From assembly GCF_004214895.1 (NCBI RefSeq), contig NZ_CP035952.1:1746501-1810500 (forward strand): 64,000 bases of DNA, written 5' to 3'. The notes under the pieces are model-generated. The model ran no database searches and was not told the DNA's origin. It worked only from the letters and a program-made list of their open reading frames with translations. Position 1 is the first letter of the stretch, and each line of letters opens with the position of its first letter. The position numbers and the translations under genes were made by a program. Below, one piece after another: positions 53,407 through 62,565 of this stretch. The DNA comes from Pseudomonas tructae. Lineage in GTDB: Bacteria > Pseudomonadota > Gammaproteobacteria > Pseudomonadales > Pseudomonadaceae.

Positions 53407-54297
53407 ATGTCTGTTCTAGCAAAACAATCCGTGGTCTCGGTGGCCACTACCAGCCTGTTCGTCCTGCTCTGGAGTAGCGGGGCGATCGTCTCCAAGCTTG
53501 GCCTGGCCCATGCCAGCCCCTTTGCCTTCTTGCTGCTGCGTTCAGCCCTGGCCCTGGCCGGCCTGCTGTTGCTCAGCCCGTTGCTCAAGCTGCACTGGCC
53601 GCGCACGCGCCCGGCAGTGCTGCAAGCCCTGGCCACCGGTTGCGTGCTGCTGGGTGCCTACCAGATCTTCTACCTGCTGGCGCTCAACACCCAGGTGACC
53701 CCCGGGGTCATGGCCACGGTCATGGGCGTGCAACCGATCCTCACCGTGGTGCTGATGGAGCGCCAGCGTTCCTGGAGCCGGTTGTTCGGCCTGGGCCTGG
53801 GCTTGAGCGGCTTGATCATGGTGGTCTACCAGGGCATCAACCTGGGTGGTGTATCACTGGCGGGGATGCTGTTTGCCCTGCTGGCGCTGATGAGCATGAC
53901 CTTTGGCTCGATCATGCAAAAGCGCATCACCCGCAACCCCCTGGGTACCTTGCCGTTGCAGTACTTTGCCGGGTTGGTGATGTGTGCCGTGTTTGCGCCG
54001 TTTCAGCCGCTGCAGGTGGAGCTGACCGGCAGCTTCGTCGGCGCCTTGCTGTGGATGGGGCTGGTGGTGTCGCTGTTGGCGACCTTGCTGCTGTACCGGC
54101 TGATCGCCCAGGGCAACCTGGTGAATGTCACCAGCCTGTTCTACCTGGTGCCGGCAGTCACGGCAGTGATGGACTACCTGATTTTCGGCAACCGCCTGGC
54201 GGCACTCAGCCTGCTGGGCATGGGCCTGATCGTCATTGGCCTGTTGTTCGTGTTCCGCAAGCCCGCTGTTGGCCAGGCGCAACTGCAGGCTGACTAG
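53407..54297 (+). CDS. EamA/DMT-family exporter
   Basis: A 296-residue, 10-segment drug/metabolite transporter made of two EamA repeats (about 10-140 and 150-290). LWSSGAIVSKLGLAHASPFA and GVQPILTVVLMERQ are typical. The ATG at 53407 is preferred over the GTG at 53398. Substrates of this family are amino acids and metabolites. It converges on the porin gene. Confidence 0.88.
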   Translation: MSVLAKQSVVSVATTSLFVLLWSSGAIVSKLGLAHASPFAFLLLRSALALAGLLLLSPLLKLHWPRTRPAVLQALATGCVLLGAYQIFYLLALNTQVTPGVMATVMGVQPILTVVLMERQRSWSRLFGLGLGLSGLIMVVYQGINLGGVSLAGMLFALLALMSMTFGSIMQKRITRNPLGTLPLQYFAGLVMCAVFAPFQPLQVELTGSFVGALLWMGLVVSLLATLLLYRLIAQGNLVNVTSLFYLVPAVTAVMDYLIFGNRLAALSLLGMGLIVIGLLFVFRKPAVGQAQLQAD

Positions 54298-54305
54298 CAA
54301 CGCCG

Positions 54306-54330
54306 GCCGCCCGGCTGCGTGCCGGGCGGC
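54306..54330. terminator. Convergent hairpin between EamA and porin genes
   Basis: GCCGCCCGGC (54306-54315) and GCCGGGCGGC (54321-54330) with loop TGCGT. There is no strong T-tract, so this is a probable but not certain bidirectional terminator. Confidence 0.6.
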
Positions 54331-54336
54331 TTACCC

Positions 54337-55566
54337 TCAGAAGTAGTAGCCGATGTTGATGTTGGTGCGGTAGTACCAGTCGTTGCTGCCAACCGAGTTG
54401 GTGCTGGTCCAGCCCGTGCCGTTCTCGGCGCCGCCGAAAGGGTTGGCATTCTTCGCCCAGGTGAAATCGACCCAGGCCATGATCGGCATGGCCAGGAACT
54501 GCGCGCCGACGGTAAACATCTGCGAGTCATCCCAGCCGCTCTTGTCTTTCATCATGCGGCTGTAGTCGTTGTAGACCTTGATCTTTTTCAACTGGCCCAG
54601 GCTTGGGGTGAAGATGTCGTAGCCGACGTTGATCGAGCCGATGGTGGCCTTGGAGGCGATCAGGAAGGCCGGAGTCAGGCCGTTGCCGCCCATCAATACC
54701 GAATCATTGCTGACGCCGTCAGGGTTCTGCGGATCGTATTCGTAACGAATGGCCTGGCTGGTAACCGTCCAGTTGCCGGCGTTGACGATCGCATGCACAC
54801 CGCCCGCCCAGTAGTCGCCATCGTCGCGAGTGGTGGCGTTGTACAGCTCGGCGGCGGCCAGCGAGGCGCCGATTTCAGTCTTCCAGCCGTCACCGGTAAA
54901 GGTCCGGGCGACCCGGGCGTTGACCTGGTTGCGTTTCTCGTTGTCCTGGCGCGACTGGGTAAAGGCCACGGCGTTGTCGTTCAGGTCGGCATAGCGACCG
55001 ACTTCCGGCGAGTAGCGGATACCACTGGGCAGCATGCGCGGGAAGTAACCCAGTTGCAGGTCCCAGTCCTTGTCCTTGTAGCTGTATTTCAGGCCCGTGC
55101 CGGCACTGACGCCATAGCCCATGAAAAACGGGATGTGATAACTCCAGCCGAACTGCGGGTAGGGCTCAAGACCGAAGGGTTTGAACGGCGCGCCCAGTTG
55201 CACGTTGGCATTGGCATTGAAGCGGTAACCGACGTAGCCGCGGTCGATCGAGCGCTTGCCGTCGTCCTGGAACCAGTAGCCGATGTCGCTGAACAGTTGC
55301 TTATGGGTGGCCTGGACATCCAGGCGGAAGGTATCGAAAAGAAAGCGTCCGTTGTTCTCGGTGGTATCCCAGTGTTCGTCGCGGTAGTTGACCCGCAGCG
55401 CGCCGCCGATATCCAGCGAACTCTGGCCATCGTCACTGCGCCAGGCGATGTGCGGAAACGGTTTTTTCAGCGCTGGCGGCTGATCGGGCGCCGCCGGGCC
55501 GGGCTCGGAAGCGAAACTGGTGGCGCTGCCGAGGATCAGGCCCAGGCTTATCACGTACTTGTTCAT
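54337..55566 (-). CDS. Outer-membrane porin
   Basis: A 409-residue beta-barrel protein. The signal peptide is MNKYVISLGLILGSATSFAS with cleavage near ASEP, followed by a linker and alternating strands rich in aromatic and Gly residues. The C-terminus INIGYYF ends in the aromatic residue needed by the BAM complex. It looks like a carbohydrate/small-molecule porin rather than OprD. The start is ATG 55566. Confidence 0.8.
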   Translation of the reverse strand: MNKYVISLGLILGSATSFASEPGPAAPDQPPALKKPFPHIAWRSDDGQSSLDIGGALRVNYRDEHWDTTENNGRFLFDTFRLDVQATHKQLFSDIGYWFQDDGKRSIDRGYVGYRFNANANVQLGAPFKPFGLEPYPQFGWSYHIPFFMGYGVSAGTGLKYSYKDKDWDLQLGYFPRMLPSGIRYSPEVGRYADLNDNAVAFTQSRQDNEKRNQVNARVARTFTGDGWKTEIGASLAAAELYNATTRDDGDYWAGGVHAIVNAGNWTVTSQAIRYEYDPQNPDGVSNDSVLMGGNGLTPAFLIASKATIGSINVGYDIFTPSLGQLKKIKVYNDYSRMMKDKSGWDDSQMFTVGAQFLAMPIMAWVDFTWAKNANPFGGAENGTGWTSTNSVGSNDWYYRTNINIGYYF

Positions 55567-55938
55567 ATCAATGCCCCGCAAGGTTGAGCAGTGTCTCTGG
55601 GCAACAGCTGTCCGCCGCCTGCAATCAGGCATTAAGCGAAAGTCAGCGGTGGCGCAGGGGTAGGTTTGTTATTGTTTTATAGGTGGCACGTTGTTTTTAT
55701 TTTTGAACCCGAGAGGGTAAGAGCAGGAACTGTGCCAGTGCGGATAAGGGGTCGGTTTTCCGCTAAACATCAAGTAAAACAATTATTTATATTTGAAACA
55801 CTTCAGTTTGTGTTGTGGGTGAAACAGCATGGAGTTTAGGTAACAGGCGTGTGCAGTTAAGGTGCGGCTTAAATGCACAAGGCGCTGTAATAGCGCCTTG
55901 TTTGTTTTATGAGTAAATAAGTAGTTGGCTATTTTTAT
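55567..55938. other. Porin promoter region and end of the aromatic operon
   Basis: This 372-bp A/T-rich gap holds the porin promoter on the minus strand and the 3' end of the operon at 55939. A hairpin AAGGCGCT (55879-55886)/AGCGCCTT (55892-55899) may terminate the operon on the minus strand, though the following T run is weak. No gene seen. Confidence 0.5.
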
Positions 55939-56898
55939 CTACAGATCCAGCACCATACGCCGGCTCTTGCAGCCGGAGACACAAACCATCATCGACTTGT
56001 TCGCCGCTCGTTCAGCCTTGGTCAGTACACCGTCGCGGTGGTCGATATCACCTTCCAGCACCCGGGTTTCGCACGACCCGCAGACCCCTTCGCGGCAGCT
56101 GTACTCGATGTCGCAACCGGCTTCGAGCAGTACATCGAGCAGGTTCAGCCCAGGCTCGAGGTTCAGGGTCTTGCCGGACTTTTTCAGCTCGACGCTGTAG
56201 CTGTCCTGGGCATCTTCGGAGGGTGGCAGCTCGGCGGCGGTAAAACGTTCGATATGCGCATGGGGATAGCCCAGGCTTTCACAGGTGCTCTCAAAGGCAT
56301 CGAGCATCGGCGTCGGCCCGCAGCAGTAGAAGTGTGTGTCGCTGGGTTGGCCGGCCAGGTAATGGGCCAGATCCGGCACCGCGTTCTTCTCGTCGTTGAA
56401 GTGGTAGAGCACCTTGGCATCGACCCCGCTGAGTGCTTCGAGCAACGCCGCTTCCTTGCGCGAGCGGGCGCAGTAGATCAGCTCGGCGGATTTGCCCAGG
56501 GCCAGCAACTGGCGAAACATGCAGTAGATCGGAGTAATGCCGATGCCGCCGGCCACCAGCACGTTATGGCTGGCATGCGGGTCGAGGGCAAAGTTGTTGC
56601 GCGGCTGCGAGATGTTCAGCTGGCTGCCCACCCGCAGTTGTTCATGGACGAACGCCGAGCCGCCACGGCTATTGCGATCGCGCAGGATGCCGACTACGTA
56701 TCGGCCCTTGTCGCTCGGTGAGTTGAGCAGTGAGTAGCTGCGCACCAGGCCGTTGGGCAGGTGCAGGTCGATGTGCGAGCCGGCTTCGAACGGTGCGAAC
56801 ACGGTGTCGCCCCAGGGGTGCAGTTCGACGCTGATGATGCCTTCGGCTTCGTGGCGCAGGGTATGCACCAGCGCGGTGATGGTAGAGGAGTTGGACAT
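55939..56898 (-). CDS. Oxygenase reductase (phthalate-dioxygenase-reductase type), FMN/NADH and 2Fe-2S
   Basis: A 319-residue electron-transfer protein feeding the Rieske oxygenase. The flavin-binding motif is GLVRSYSLLN, the NAD region GGIGITPIYCMFRQL, and a C-terminal plant-type 2Fe-2S domain SCREGVCGSCETRVLEG with the last Cys in MVCVSGCKS. The order FMN–NAD–ferredoxin is that of the phthalate/vanillate (VanB) reductase group. It is last in the operon. Confidence 0.9.
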   Translation of the reverse strand: MSNSSTITALVHTLRHEAEGIISVELHPWGDTVFAPFEAGSHIDLHLPNGLVRSYSLLNSPSDKGRYVVGILRDRNSRGGSAFVHEQLRVGSQLNISQPRNNFALDPHASHNVLVAGGIGITPIYCMFRQLLALGKSAELIYCARSRKEAALLEALSGVDAKVLYHFNDEKNAVPDLAHYLAGQPSDTHFYCCGPTPMLDAFESTCESLGYPHAHIERFTAAELPPSEDAQDSYSVELKKSGKTLNLEPGLNLLDVLLEAGCDIEYSCREGVCGSCETRVLEGDIDHRDGVLTKAERAANKSMMVCVSGCKSRRMVLDL

Positions 56899-56901
56899 CG
56901 G

Positions 56902-57339
56902 TCACCTCAATGGCGCAGTGCGCAAGTCAATGTCGAGCCGGGCGCTGGCTTCGATTTCCACCACCAGCTCAGGGAACACCAGGGCGCTCACTTGAACCAG
57001 GGTGGAGGTGGGGTAGCAGGCAAAACCTTTGAAGAAGTCGCGCCGTGCGCGACCGACTTCGTCCTTGTCGGCAATGTCGGTGAGGTACACCGTCAAGCGG
57101 TAGAGATTGCCGATGTGCCCGCCTGCCGCTTCCACCAGGGCCCGGGCCTTGTTCAGCACCACCAGGGTCTGAGCGTAGGCATCCAGTGGCGTGCCGCACT
57201 CGGCCGCCTGGCGGGTGGCGGGATGGCCGGTCATGCCGGACATCACCAGTTCATTGCCAAGCAGCAGGGCGTTGGACCAACTGGTGCTGGCCAGCTCGGT
57301 CAATGCCTGCGCCTGGATACGTTGTACGGGCAGGTTCAT
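56902..57339 (-). CDS. RidA family protein
   Basis: A 145-residue YjgF/YER057c/UK114 protein. VVLNKARALVEAAGGHIGNLYRLTVYLTD and VSALVFPELVVEIEASA are conserved. RidA proteins hydrolyse reactive enamines or imines; here one may detoxify or process an intermediate of the ring-cleavage path. Start ATG 57339, overlapping the oxygenase stop. Confidence 0.88.
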   Translation of the reverse strand: MNLPVQRIQAQALTELASTSWSNALLLGNELVMSGMTGHPATRQAAECGTPLDAYAQTLVVLNKARALVEAAGGHIGNLYRLTVYLTDIADKDEVGRARRDFFKGFACYPTSTLVQVSALVFPELVVEIEASARLDIDLRTAPLR

Positions 57340-58370
57340 CACAGCTGCTTCGCTTCGATCAGCGCCAGTTGCTCCTTGGCCTGGCCCTTGAGGTAACGGC
57401 GCAGACGCACCACGCCCAGGTCATGCTGATAGAGGTTTTCGCGCTGGTTGGCGTCGTATTCCATGAACTCCAGCAACACCCGGTCCTGCTCCAGCACTGC
57501 CCAGTGACGGGCTTCCAGGCGGTTCTTGTAGAGGAAGCGCCAGGTGTCGCGCTGCCAGCCGGTCAACGGCCGGGCACGCCAGTGGAACACTGCCGAGAGG
57601 CTGCGGCTACTCGGGGTGTAGCTGCCGATGATGGTGAAGTTGCCGCCCGGGCCACCGGTCTTCGGGTAGGGGATTTCCAGGCGCAGCCAGTGGCAGCCGT
57701 TGTCGAGGAATTCGGTCCAGTCGAAGTTGACCCCGCGCTGACCTTCCTTTTCGAAGAAGAAGCCCTGTTCGGTATCGCGGGTGACGAACTTGGCAGTGGC
57801 TTCGCCTTCGCTCATCGAGTGCGACATCTTGTGCAGGTAGGTGCCGTGCATCGGGTCCATGACGTTGTCGAGCACGTAGCGGTAGTCGCCTTGCCATTCG
57901 GTGTAGCAGAGGAAGCTGCTCCACTCGGGGGAGGTCAGTTGCTCGGGCAGTACCAGCTCCGGCGGGCTGTCCAGGTGCGGGTCGGTGGCGTTGAACAAAA
58001 AGATCGCCCCGGCCGCTTCTCGGGTGTGGAACATGCGTGTCGGGCGGCTGCCTTCGAGTTTGCAGCCCGGGCTGCCGGGGACCTTGGTCACGGTGCCGTC
58101 GCAGCGCACTTCGACGCCGTGGTACGGGCACTGCAGGCGGTCGCCCAGCACCGGGCCCTGGGACAGCGGCGCGCCACGGTGCGGGCAGTGGTCTTCGAGG
58201 GCATGCACGCTGCCATCGTTGTCGCGCCACAGGGCAATCTTGTAGCCCAGGCGACGTACCGACACTGGTTTGTCGCCGAGCAGCTCGGAGGGTAATACGG
58301 GAAACCAGAGGTCCTTGAGGCCGTTGGCCAGGTGGTTCTCAACAGGATCGACGGTGAATTGCATATTCAT
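57339..58370 (-). CDS. Rieske non-heme iron oxygenase, large subunit
   Basis: A 343-residue oxygenase. The Rieske ligands are C62, H64 (HCPHRGAPLS) and C81, H84 (CPYHGVEV), and the mononuclear iron site lies in DNVMDPMHGTYLHKMSH. It resembles the single-component (alpha-only) vanillate-type or phthalate-type group. It would open the pathway by hydroxylating or demethylating the aromatic substrate. Its reductase is at 55939. Confidence 0.9.
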   Translation of the reverse strand: MNMQFTVDPVENHLANGLKDLWFPVLPSELLGDKPVSVRRLGYKIALWRDNDGSVHALEDHCPHRGAPLSQGPVLGDRLQCPYHGVEVRCDGTVTKVPGSPGCKLEGSRPTRMFHTREAAGAIFLFNATDPHLDSPPELVLPEQLTSPEWSSFLCYTEWQGDYRYVLDNVMDPMHGTYLHKMSHSMSEGEATAKFVTRDTEQGFFFEKEGQRGVNFDWTEFLDNGCHWLRLEIPYPKTGGPGGNFTIIGSYTPSSRSLSAVFHWRARPLTGWQRDTWRFLYKNRLEARHWAVLEQDRVLLEFMEYDANQRENLYQHDLGVVRLRRYLKGQAKEQLALIEAKQL

Positions 58371-58390
58371 CTTGTTTTACCTCCGGCGGG

Positions 58391-58618
58391 TCATGCGCCC
58401 AGCCGTGCCATCAGGGATTTATAGGAGTCTTCGGTCCATTCGCCGCTGGTCAAAGGGCAGGGTGGCCCGGCCAGGTTCAGGTGCGCCAGCAGCTCGGGCA
58501 GTTGGGTCACGCCGCTGCCGTAAGCGCGCTCGATGGAGTCGCCAAGCAGCTCCTCGAACGGGGTGTTGGGCCGTTTGCGCGCCTGATGGGGTTCTAGATA
58601 GCGTTGGTTGTTGTTCAT
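58391..58618 (-). CDS. Small operon protein, recombinase-like HTH type
   Basis: A 75-residue protein, MNNNQRYLEPHQARKRPNTP then FEELLGDSIERAYGSGV. It looks like the small 'recombinase-like helix-turn-helix' proteins that accompany aromatic oxygenases. No catalytic motif. A role in the oxygenase complex or regulation is unknown. Confidence 0.65.
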   Translation of the reverse strand: MNNNQRYLEPHQARKRPNTPFEELLGDSIERAYGSGVTQLPELLAHLNLAGPPCPLTSGEWTEDSYKSLMARLGA

Positions 58619-58619
58619 G

Positions 58620-58937
58620 TCATTGACCTCCATTGCGGACCCGTTCGCGGATCGTTTCGCGGACCGGGACAAAGTCGTACGTCGGGTAGCATTCGGTGCG
58701 GAACACGCCCCAGGCGGCGCGCTCCAGTTCCACATTGACCTTGCCGAGCAGGCTCGGCGGCAGGCGCAGGGTGACGATCTGGCCCAGGCCCATGGCCACG
58801 GTCCAGGACACCAGCTCGACACCGGCGGGCGGAAAGCTGTCCCACCAGCCCACCTGCTTCATGTGCGCCTGGATCTGTTCCAGGTTCTTCGACTGGTCGT
58901 GTTTGAGCACCACCGTCAACTGCATCGTTTCGCTCAT
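58620..58937 (-). CDS. Conserved small protein of the aromatic operon, unknown
   Basis: A 105-residue soluble protein (MSETMQLTVVLKHDQSKNLE...), alpha/beta, no signal peptide, no known motif. It lies tightly between the 75-residue protein and the FAD monooxygenase, so it is expected to serve the same pathway. I do not recognise the family. Confidence 0.7.
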   Translation of the reverse strand: MSETMQLTVVLKHDQSKNLEQIQAHMKQVGWWDSFPPAGVELVSWTVAMGLGQIVTLRLPPSLLGKVNVELERAAWGVFRTECYPTYDFVPVRETIRERVRNGGQ

Positions 58938-58946
58938 GTCCGGGCC

Positions 58947-60089
58947 TCAGGCTGCGCTAAGCGTGGGCACGGTCCAGGCGTCATAGCCGTAGACCCAGTC
59001 GGCGTTGCCGCCGGCCTTGAGCCACTGGTTGCCGCGTGAACCGATCTGGATCTGGCTGGTGCGTTCCAGGCGAGCCAGTTGATAGCCCTGCAGGGCGCGG
59101 GCGGCCTGCACCGGGTTGTTCACGCCGTGCAGGTGACGGGCCAGCACCACCGCGTCTTCGATGGCCTGGCCAGCACCCTGGGCCATGAACGGCATCATCG
59201 GGTGGCAGGCGTCGCCCAGCAGGGTGATCAAGCCTTCGGACCAGTACGGCAGCGGGTCGCGCTCGTACAGCGCGGTCTTGAGTACGTCGTCGCAGGCGTC
59301 GAGCAGGGCGCGGGCGTCGGCGTGGAAGTCCTGGTAGTGGCTGCGCAGCTCGGCGGCGTCACCGGCGGTGGTCCAGGACTCCAGGTGCCAGCTGTCCTGG
59401 GCGGTGGTGGCGAAGATAAAGATGTCGCGGCCCTGGTTCAGCGGGAAGGTGACGATCTGGCTCTGCGGGTTCGGCCCCCACCATTTGGTGAAGGCCTGGA
59501 TGTTCGGCACCTGGGCCACACGGCTGGCCGGGACCACGGCGCGGTAGGCAACCACCCCGGTGAAGTGTGGCTGCTCTTCACCGAACAGGGCGTTGCGCAC
59601 CACTGAGTGGATGCCGTCGGCACCGATCAGCAGGTCGGCGCGATGACGGCTGCCGTCCTTGAAGCGCAGCTCGACGCCGTCGGCATCCTGCAGCACGTGC
59701 TCGGCGCGCTTGGCGAACTGCACGTTGTGCAGCGGGAACACATCGGCCAGGGCCGCCAGCAGGTCGGCACGGTGGATGGTCAGCTGCGGCGCGCCGTACT
59801 GGCGTTGCGCGGCGTCGGCCATTTCCAGGCGCGAGGTTTCTTCGCCGCTGTCCCACAGGCGGCTGATGCGGTGAGTGGGGCGCGCGGCCGGAGTGCGCAC
59901 AGCCGGGCCGACGCCGAGGCCGTCGAGGGCGCGCACGGCATTGGGCGTAAGGTTGATGTCGGCACCCACCCGCAGGAAGGCTTTGGATTGTTCGAAAACC
60001 GTGACCTGGTGACCGGCCTGGCGCAGGGCGATGGCGGCGGTGAGCCCACCGATGCCGGCACCGTTGATGGCGATGTTCAACGAAGACAT
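58947..60089 (-). CDS. FAD-dependent aromatic monooxygenase (salicylate/6-hydroxynicotinate hydroxylase-like)
   Basis: A 380-residue flavoprotein. The dinucleotide motif is NGAGIGGLTAAIALRQAGHQ, the DG motif is DLLIGADGIHSVVRN, and GDACHPMMPFMAQGAGQAIE is the GD motif. Length and sequence flavour resemble NicC and salicylate 1-hydroxylase, which couple hydroxylation with decarboxylation. Start ATG 60089 (MSSLNIAINGAGIGGL). The true substrate is unknown. Confidence 0.88.
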   Translation of the reverse strand: MSSLNIAINGAGIGGLTAAIALRQAGHQVTVFEQSKAFLRVGADINLTPNAVRALDGLGVGPAVRTPAARPTHRISRLWDSGEETSRLEMADAAQRQYGAPQLTIHRADLLAALADVFPLHNVQFAKRAEHVLQDADGVELRFKDGSRHRADLLIGADGIHSVVRNALFGEEQPHFTGVVAYRAVVPASRVAQVPNIQAFTKWWGPNPQSQIVTFPLNQGRDIFIFATTAQDSWHLESWTTAGDAAELRSHYQDFHADARALLDACDDVLKTALYERDPLPYWSEGLITLLGDACHPMMPFMAQGAGQAIEDAVVLARHLHGVNNPVQAARALQGYQLARLERTSQIQIGSRGNQWLKAGGNADWVYGYDAWTVPTLSAA

Positions 60090-60102
60090 GGACAACTCCT
60101 GC

Positions 60103-61068
60103 TCAGGCTTTGGGTTTGTCGGTAAGGAACTTGCCTTGCGGCGCCTCGGCATGTTGCTGGCGCCGGGTGTTACCATCGATGCCGCCGGCAATCGCCCATT
60201 CGGCAAACACTGTCGGGCCGGGCTCGAACTCGCGGGGCTGCCATTCGCCGGTCAGTTGGTCCTCGTCGGCGTAGTACTCGACCAGGGCGCCGGCCGGGTT
60301 CTTGAAGTACCAGAAGAACGCCGACGACACCGGGTGCCGGCCCGGGCCGATTTCGGTGCTCCAGCCGCTGCGCGAGATGTGCATGCCGCCGCCGAACACT
60401 TCGTGCAGGTCGCGCACGGTGAAGGCCACGTGGTTCAGGCCGGCCCGTGGTGCTGGCAACTGGAGCATGAACAGGTCGTGGTGGCCGCCTTCCTCGGCGG
60501 TGCGCAAAAAGGCCCCGCGGTTGGGGTAGCGGTCCGAGGCCTGGAAGCCGAAGCGTTCGTGGTAGAAGGCTTCGCAGGCATTCACATCCTTGACGAAGAA
60601 CACCACATGGCCGACTTCAATGGGCGTGGCGCGTTCGTAGACCGGCGCCGGTTTGTTGATCCGGCCCTTGGTCTGCCAGGTGTTGTGGCCGCTGCACTCG
60701 ATGTCCAGCGCGCGCTTGCGGGTCACTTGCAGGCGAATCGCCAGGCCGTTGGGGTCGGTGCAGCCGATGCGCCCGTTGCCCTCGACAAAACCCGGGTCGT
60801 TGGCGATGCGCTGGCTGTACAGGGCCAGGTCCGCTGCGCTTTCAACGCCCCAGACCACTTCGCGCACGGTCGAGCCCGCTTCGATGGCAGGGGGCAGGCC
60901 AGCCTTGTTGATATCGGCCAGTACCACCCGGCAGCCGTTAAGGGTTTCGAAGATCACCTCGTCGGTCTGTTCGCTGACCTTGGTCAGCCCCCAGTCGCTG
61001 AAGAAGCGCACGCAGGTGTCGAGGTCTTCGACGCCGTAGGTGACTTCATCGATGCCCAATACGCTCAT
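60103..61068 (-). CDS. VOC-superfamily extradiol ring-cleavage dioxygenase
   Basis: A 321-residue protein of two vicinal-oxygen-chelate modules. The first opens LGIDEVTYGVEDLDTCVRFF; the second has EVGHVVFFVKDVNACEAFY, RAGLNHVAFTVRD with a His ligand, and NPAGALVEYYADED with the Glu ligand. Extradiol enzymes cleave a catechol-like ring next to the diol. It overlaps the aldehyde dehydrogenase gene end-to-start. Confidence 0.87.
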   Translation of the reverse strand: MSVLGIDEVTYGVEDLDTCVRFFSDWGLTKVSEQTDEVIFETLNGCRVVLADINKAGLPPAIEAGSTVREVVWGVESAADLALYSQRIANDPGFVEGNGRIGCTDPNGLAIRLQVTRKRALDIECSGHNTWQTKGRINKPAPVYERATPIEVGHVVFFVKDVNACEAFYHERFGFQASDRYPNRGAFLRTAEEGGHHDLFMLQLPAPRAGLNHVAFTVRDLHEVFGGGMHISRSGWSTEIGPGRHPVSSAFFWYFKNPAGALVEYYADEDQLTGEWQPREFEPGPTVFAEWAIAGGIDGNTRRQQHAEAPQGKFLTDKPKA

Positions 61069-62555
61069 GGCCTTGCCTCCACACCGGCCCAGGCCAGCGG
61101 TTGTTCGTTCATGCCCCAGTAGAGGCTTTTCTGTTCCATGTACTGCAGGATGCCGAGGCGGCCTTTCTCGCGGCCCAGGCCACTGTCGCGCCAGCCGCCG
61201 AACGGCGTGGCAATGGAGAACTGTTTGTAGGTGTTGATCCATACCGTGCCGGCCTGGATCTTGCGGCCCAGGGCCCAGGCACGCTTGTAGTCGCGGCTCC
61301 AGATGCCGGCGGCGAGGGCGTAGAGGCTGTCGTTGGCCTGCTCGATCAGCTCTGCCTCGCTGTCGAAGGGCAGGGTCACCAGCACCGGGCCGAAGATTTC
61401 TTCCTGGCAGGTCTGCTGGCTGTTGCTCAGGCCTTCCAGAATGGTCGGCGGGTAGAAGTAGCCCTGATCAAACAGGCCGCCAGTCGGGCGTTGGCCGCCG
61501 AGCAATAGGCGGCCACCTTCGGCCAGGCCCAGGGCCACATAGCGCTCCACCGACTCGCGGTGCGCGGCGCTGATCAGCGGGCCCATCTGCGTCGACTCGT
61601 CAGCCGGGTCGCCCAGGCGCAAACGAGCAGCCCCGGCCACCAGGCGCTGCATGAACGGCTCATACAGGGCGCGGGCAACGAACAACCGCGAGCCGGCGAT
61701 GCAGGCCTCCCCCGAGGAGCTGAAAATGCCGTACAACACCCCGGCCACGGCGTGATCGAGGTCGGCATCATCAAGGACGATGGTCGGCGATTTGCCGCCC
61801 AGTTCCAGTGATACCGGCATCATCTTGTCGGCGGCGATATGGGCGATGTGTTTGCCGGTCTTGGTTCCGCCGGTGAACGACACACGCTTGATCAGCGGGT
61901 GTTGGGTCAGGGCGTCACCGAGCAGCGAACCCTTGCCCGGCAGCACGCTGACCAGGCCCTTGGGCAAGCCTGCGTCTTCGCAGATCTGCGCCAGTTGCAG
62001 GGCCAGCAGCGGGGTGATTTCCGCCGGTTTGATCACCACGGCATTACCGGCGGCCAAGGCCGGGGCGACCTTTTGTGCTTCGCTGGCGATCGGCGAGTTC
62101 CACGGGGTGATGGCCGCTACCACACCCATCGGCTCATACACGCTCATGCTGAGGAAGTCGCCGCGTGACGGGGTGATGGTTTCTTCCAGGGTTTCGCAGG
62201 CCGCGGCGAAAAACTGGAAAGTACCGGCGGCGCTGGCCACCAGGGCGCGGGTTTCGTTGATCGGCTTGCCGTTGTCCTGGCGCTGCAACTGCGCCAGTTC
62301 TTCACCGCGCTGGCGGATCAGCTCGGCGATACGGTACAGCACGGCAGCCCGCTCATGCGGCTTGCGCTGGGCCCAGCCGCTGCTGAGAAACGCCTGGTGG
62401 GCACCCTGCACGGCGTCCTCGACATCCTCGAGGCTGGCGGCGTTGAGCCAGGCCACCGGCTCGCCGGTGGCCGGGTAGCGCGTGGCGTAGCGTTCACCGC
62501 CGCCCAGGCGCCAGGTGCCGGCGATGCAGATAGGTAGAGTCTGTTCCAGCGTCAT
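61065..62555 (-). CDS. Aldehyde dehydrogenase (hydroxymuconic semialdehyde type)
   Basis: A 496-residue NAD(P) aldehyde dehydrogenase. TPWNSPIASEAQKVAPALAA is the cofactor entry, SFTGGTKTGKHIA the nucleotide motif, SLELGGKSP the general-base Glu, and SGEACIAGSRLFVAR the catalytic Cys. It would oxidise the semialdehyde that follows ring cleavage. Start ATG 62555. Overlaps the dioxygenase gene by 4 bp. Confidence 0.9.
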   Translation of the reverse strand: MTLEQTLPICIAGTWRLGGGERYATRYPATGEPVAWLNAASLEDVEDAVQGAHQAFLSSGWAQRKPHERAAVLYRIAELIRQRGEELAQLQRQDNGKPINETRALVASAAGTFQFFAAACETLEETITPSRGDFLSMSVYEPMGVVAAITPWNSPIASEAQKVAPALAAGNAVVIKPAEITPLLALQLAQICEDAGLPKGLVSVLPGKGSLLGDALTQHPLIKRVSFTGGTKTGKHIAHIAADKMMPVSLELGGKSPTIVLDDADLDHAVAGVLYGIFSSSGEACIAGSRLFVARALYEPFMQRLVAGAARLRLGDPADESTQMGPLISAAHRESVERYVALGLAEGGRLLLGGQRPTGGLFDQGYFYPPTILEGLSNSQQTCQEEIFGPVLVTLPFDSEAELIEQANDSLYALAAGIWSRDYKRAWALGRKIQAGTVWINTYKQFSIATPFGGWRDSGLGREKGRLGILQYMEQKSLYWGMNEQPLAWAGVEARP

Positions 62556-62565
62556 CAAAGTTCCC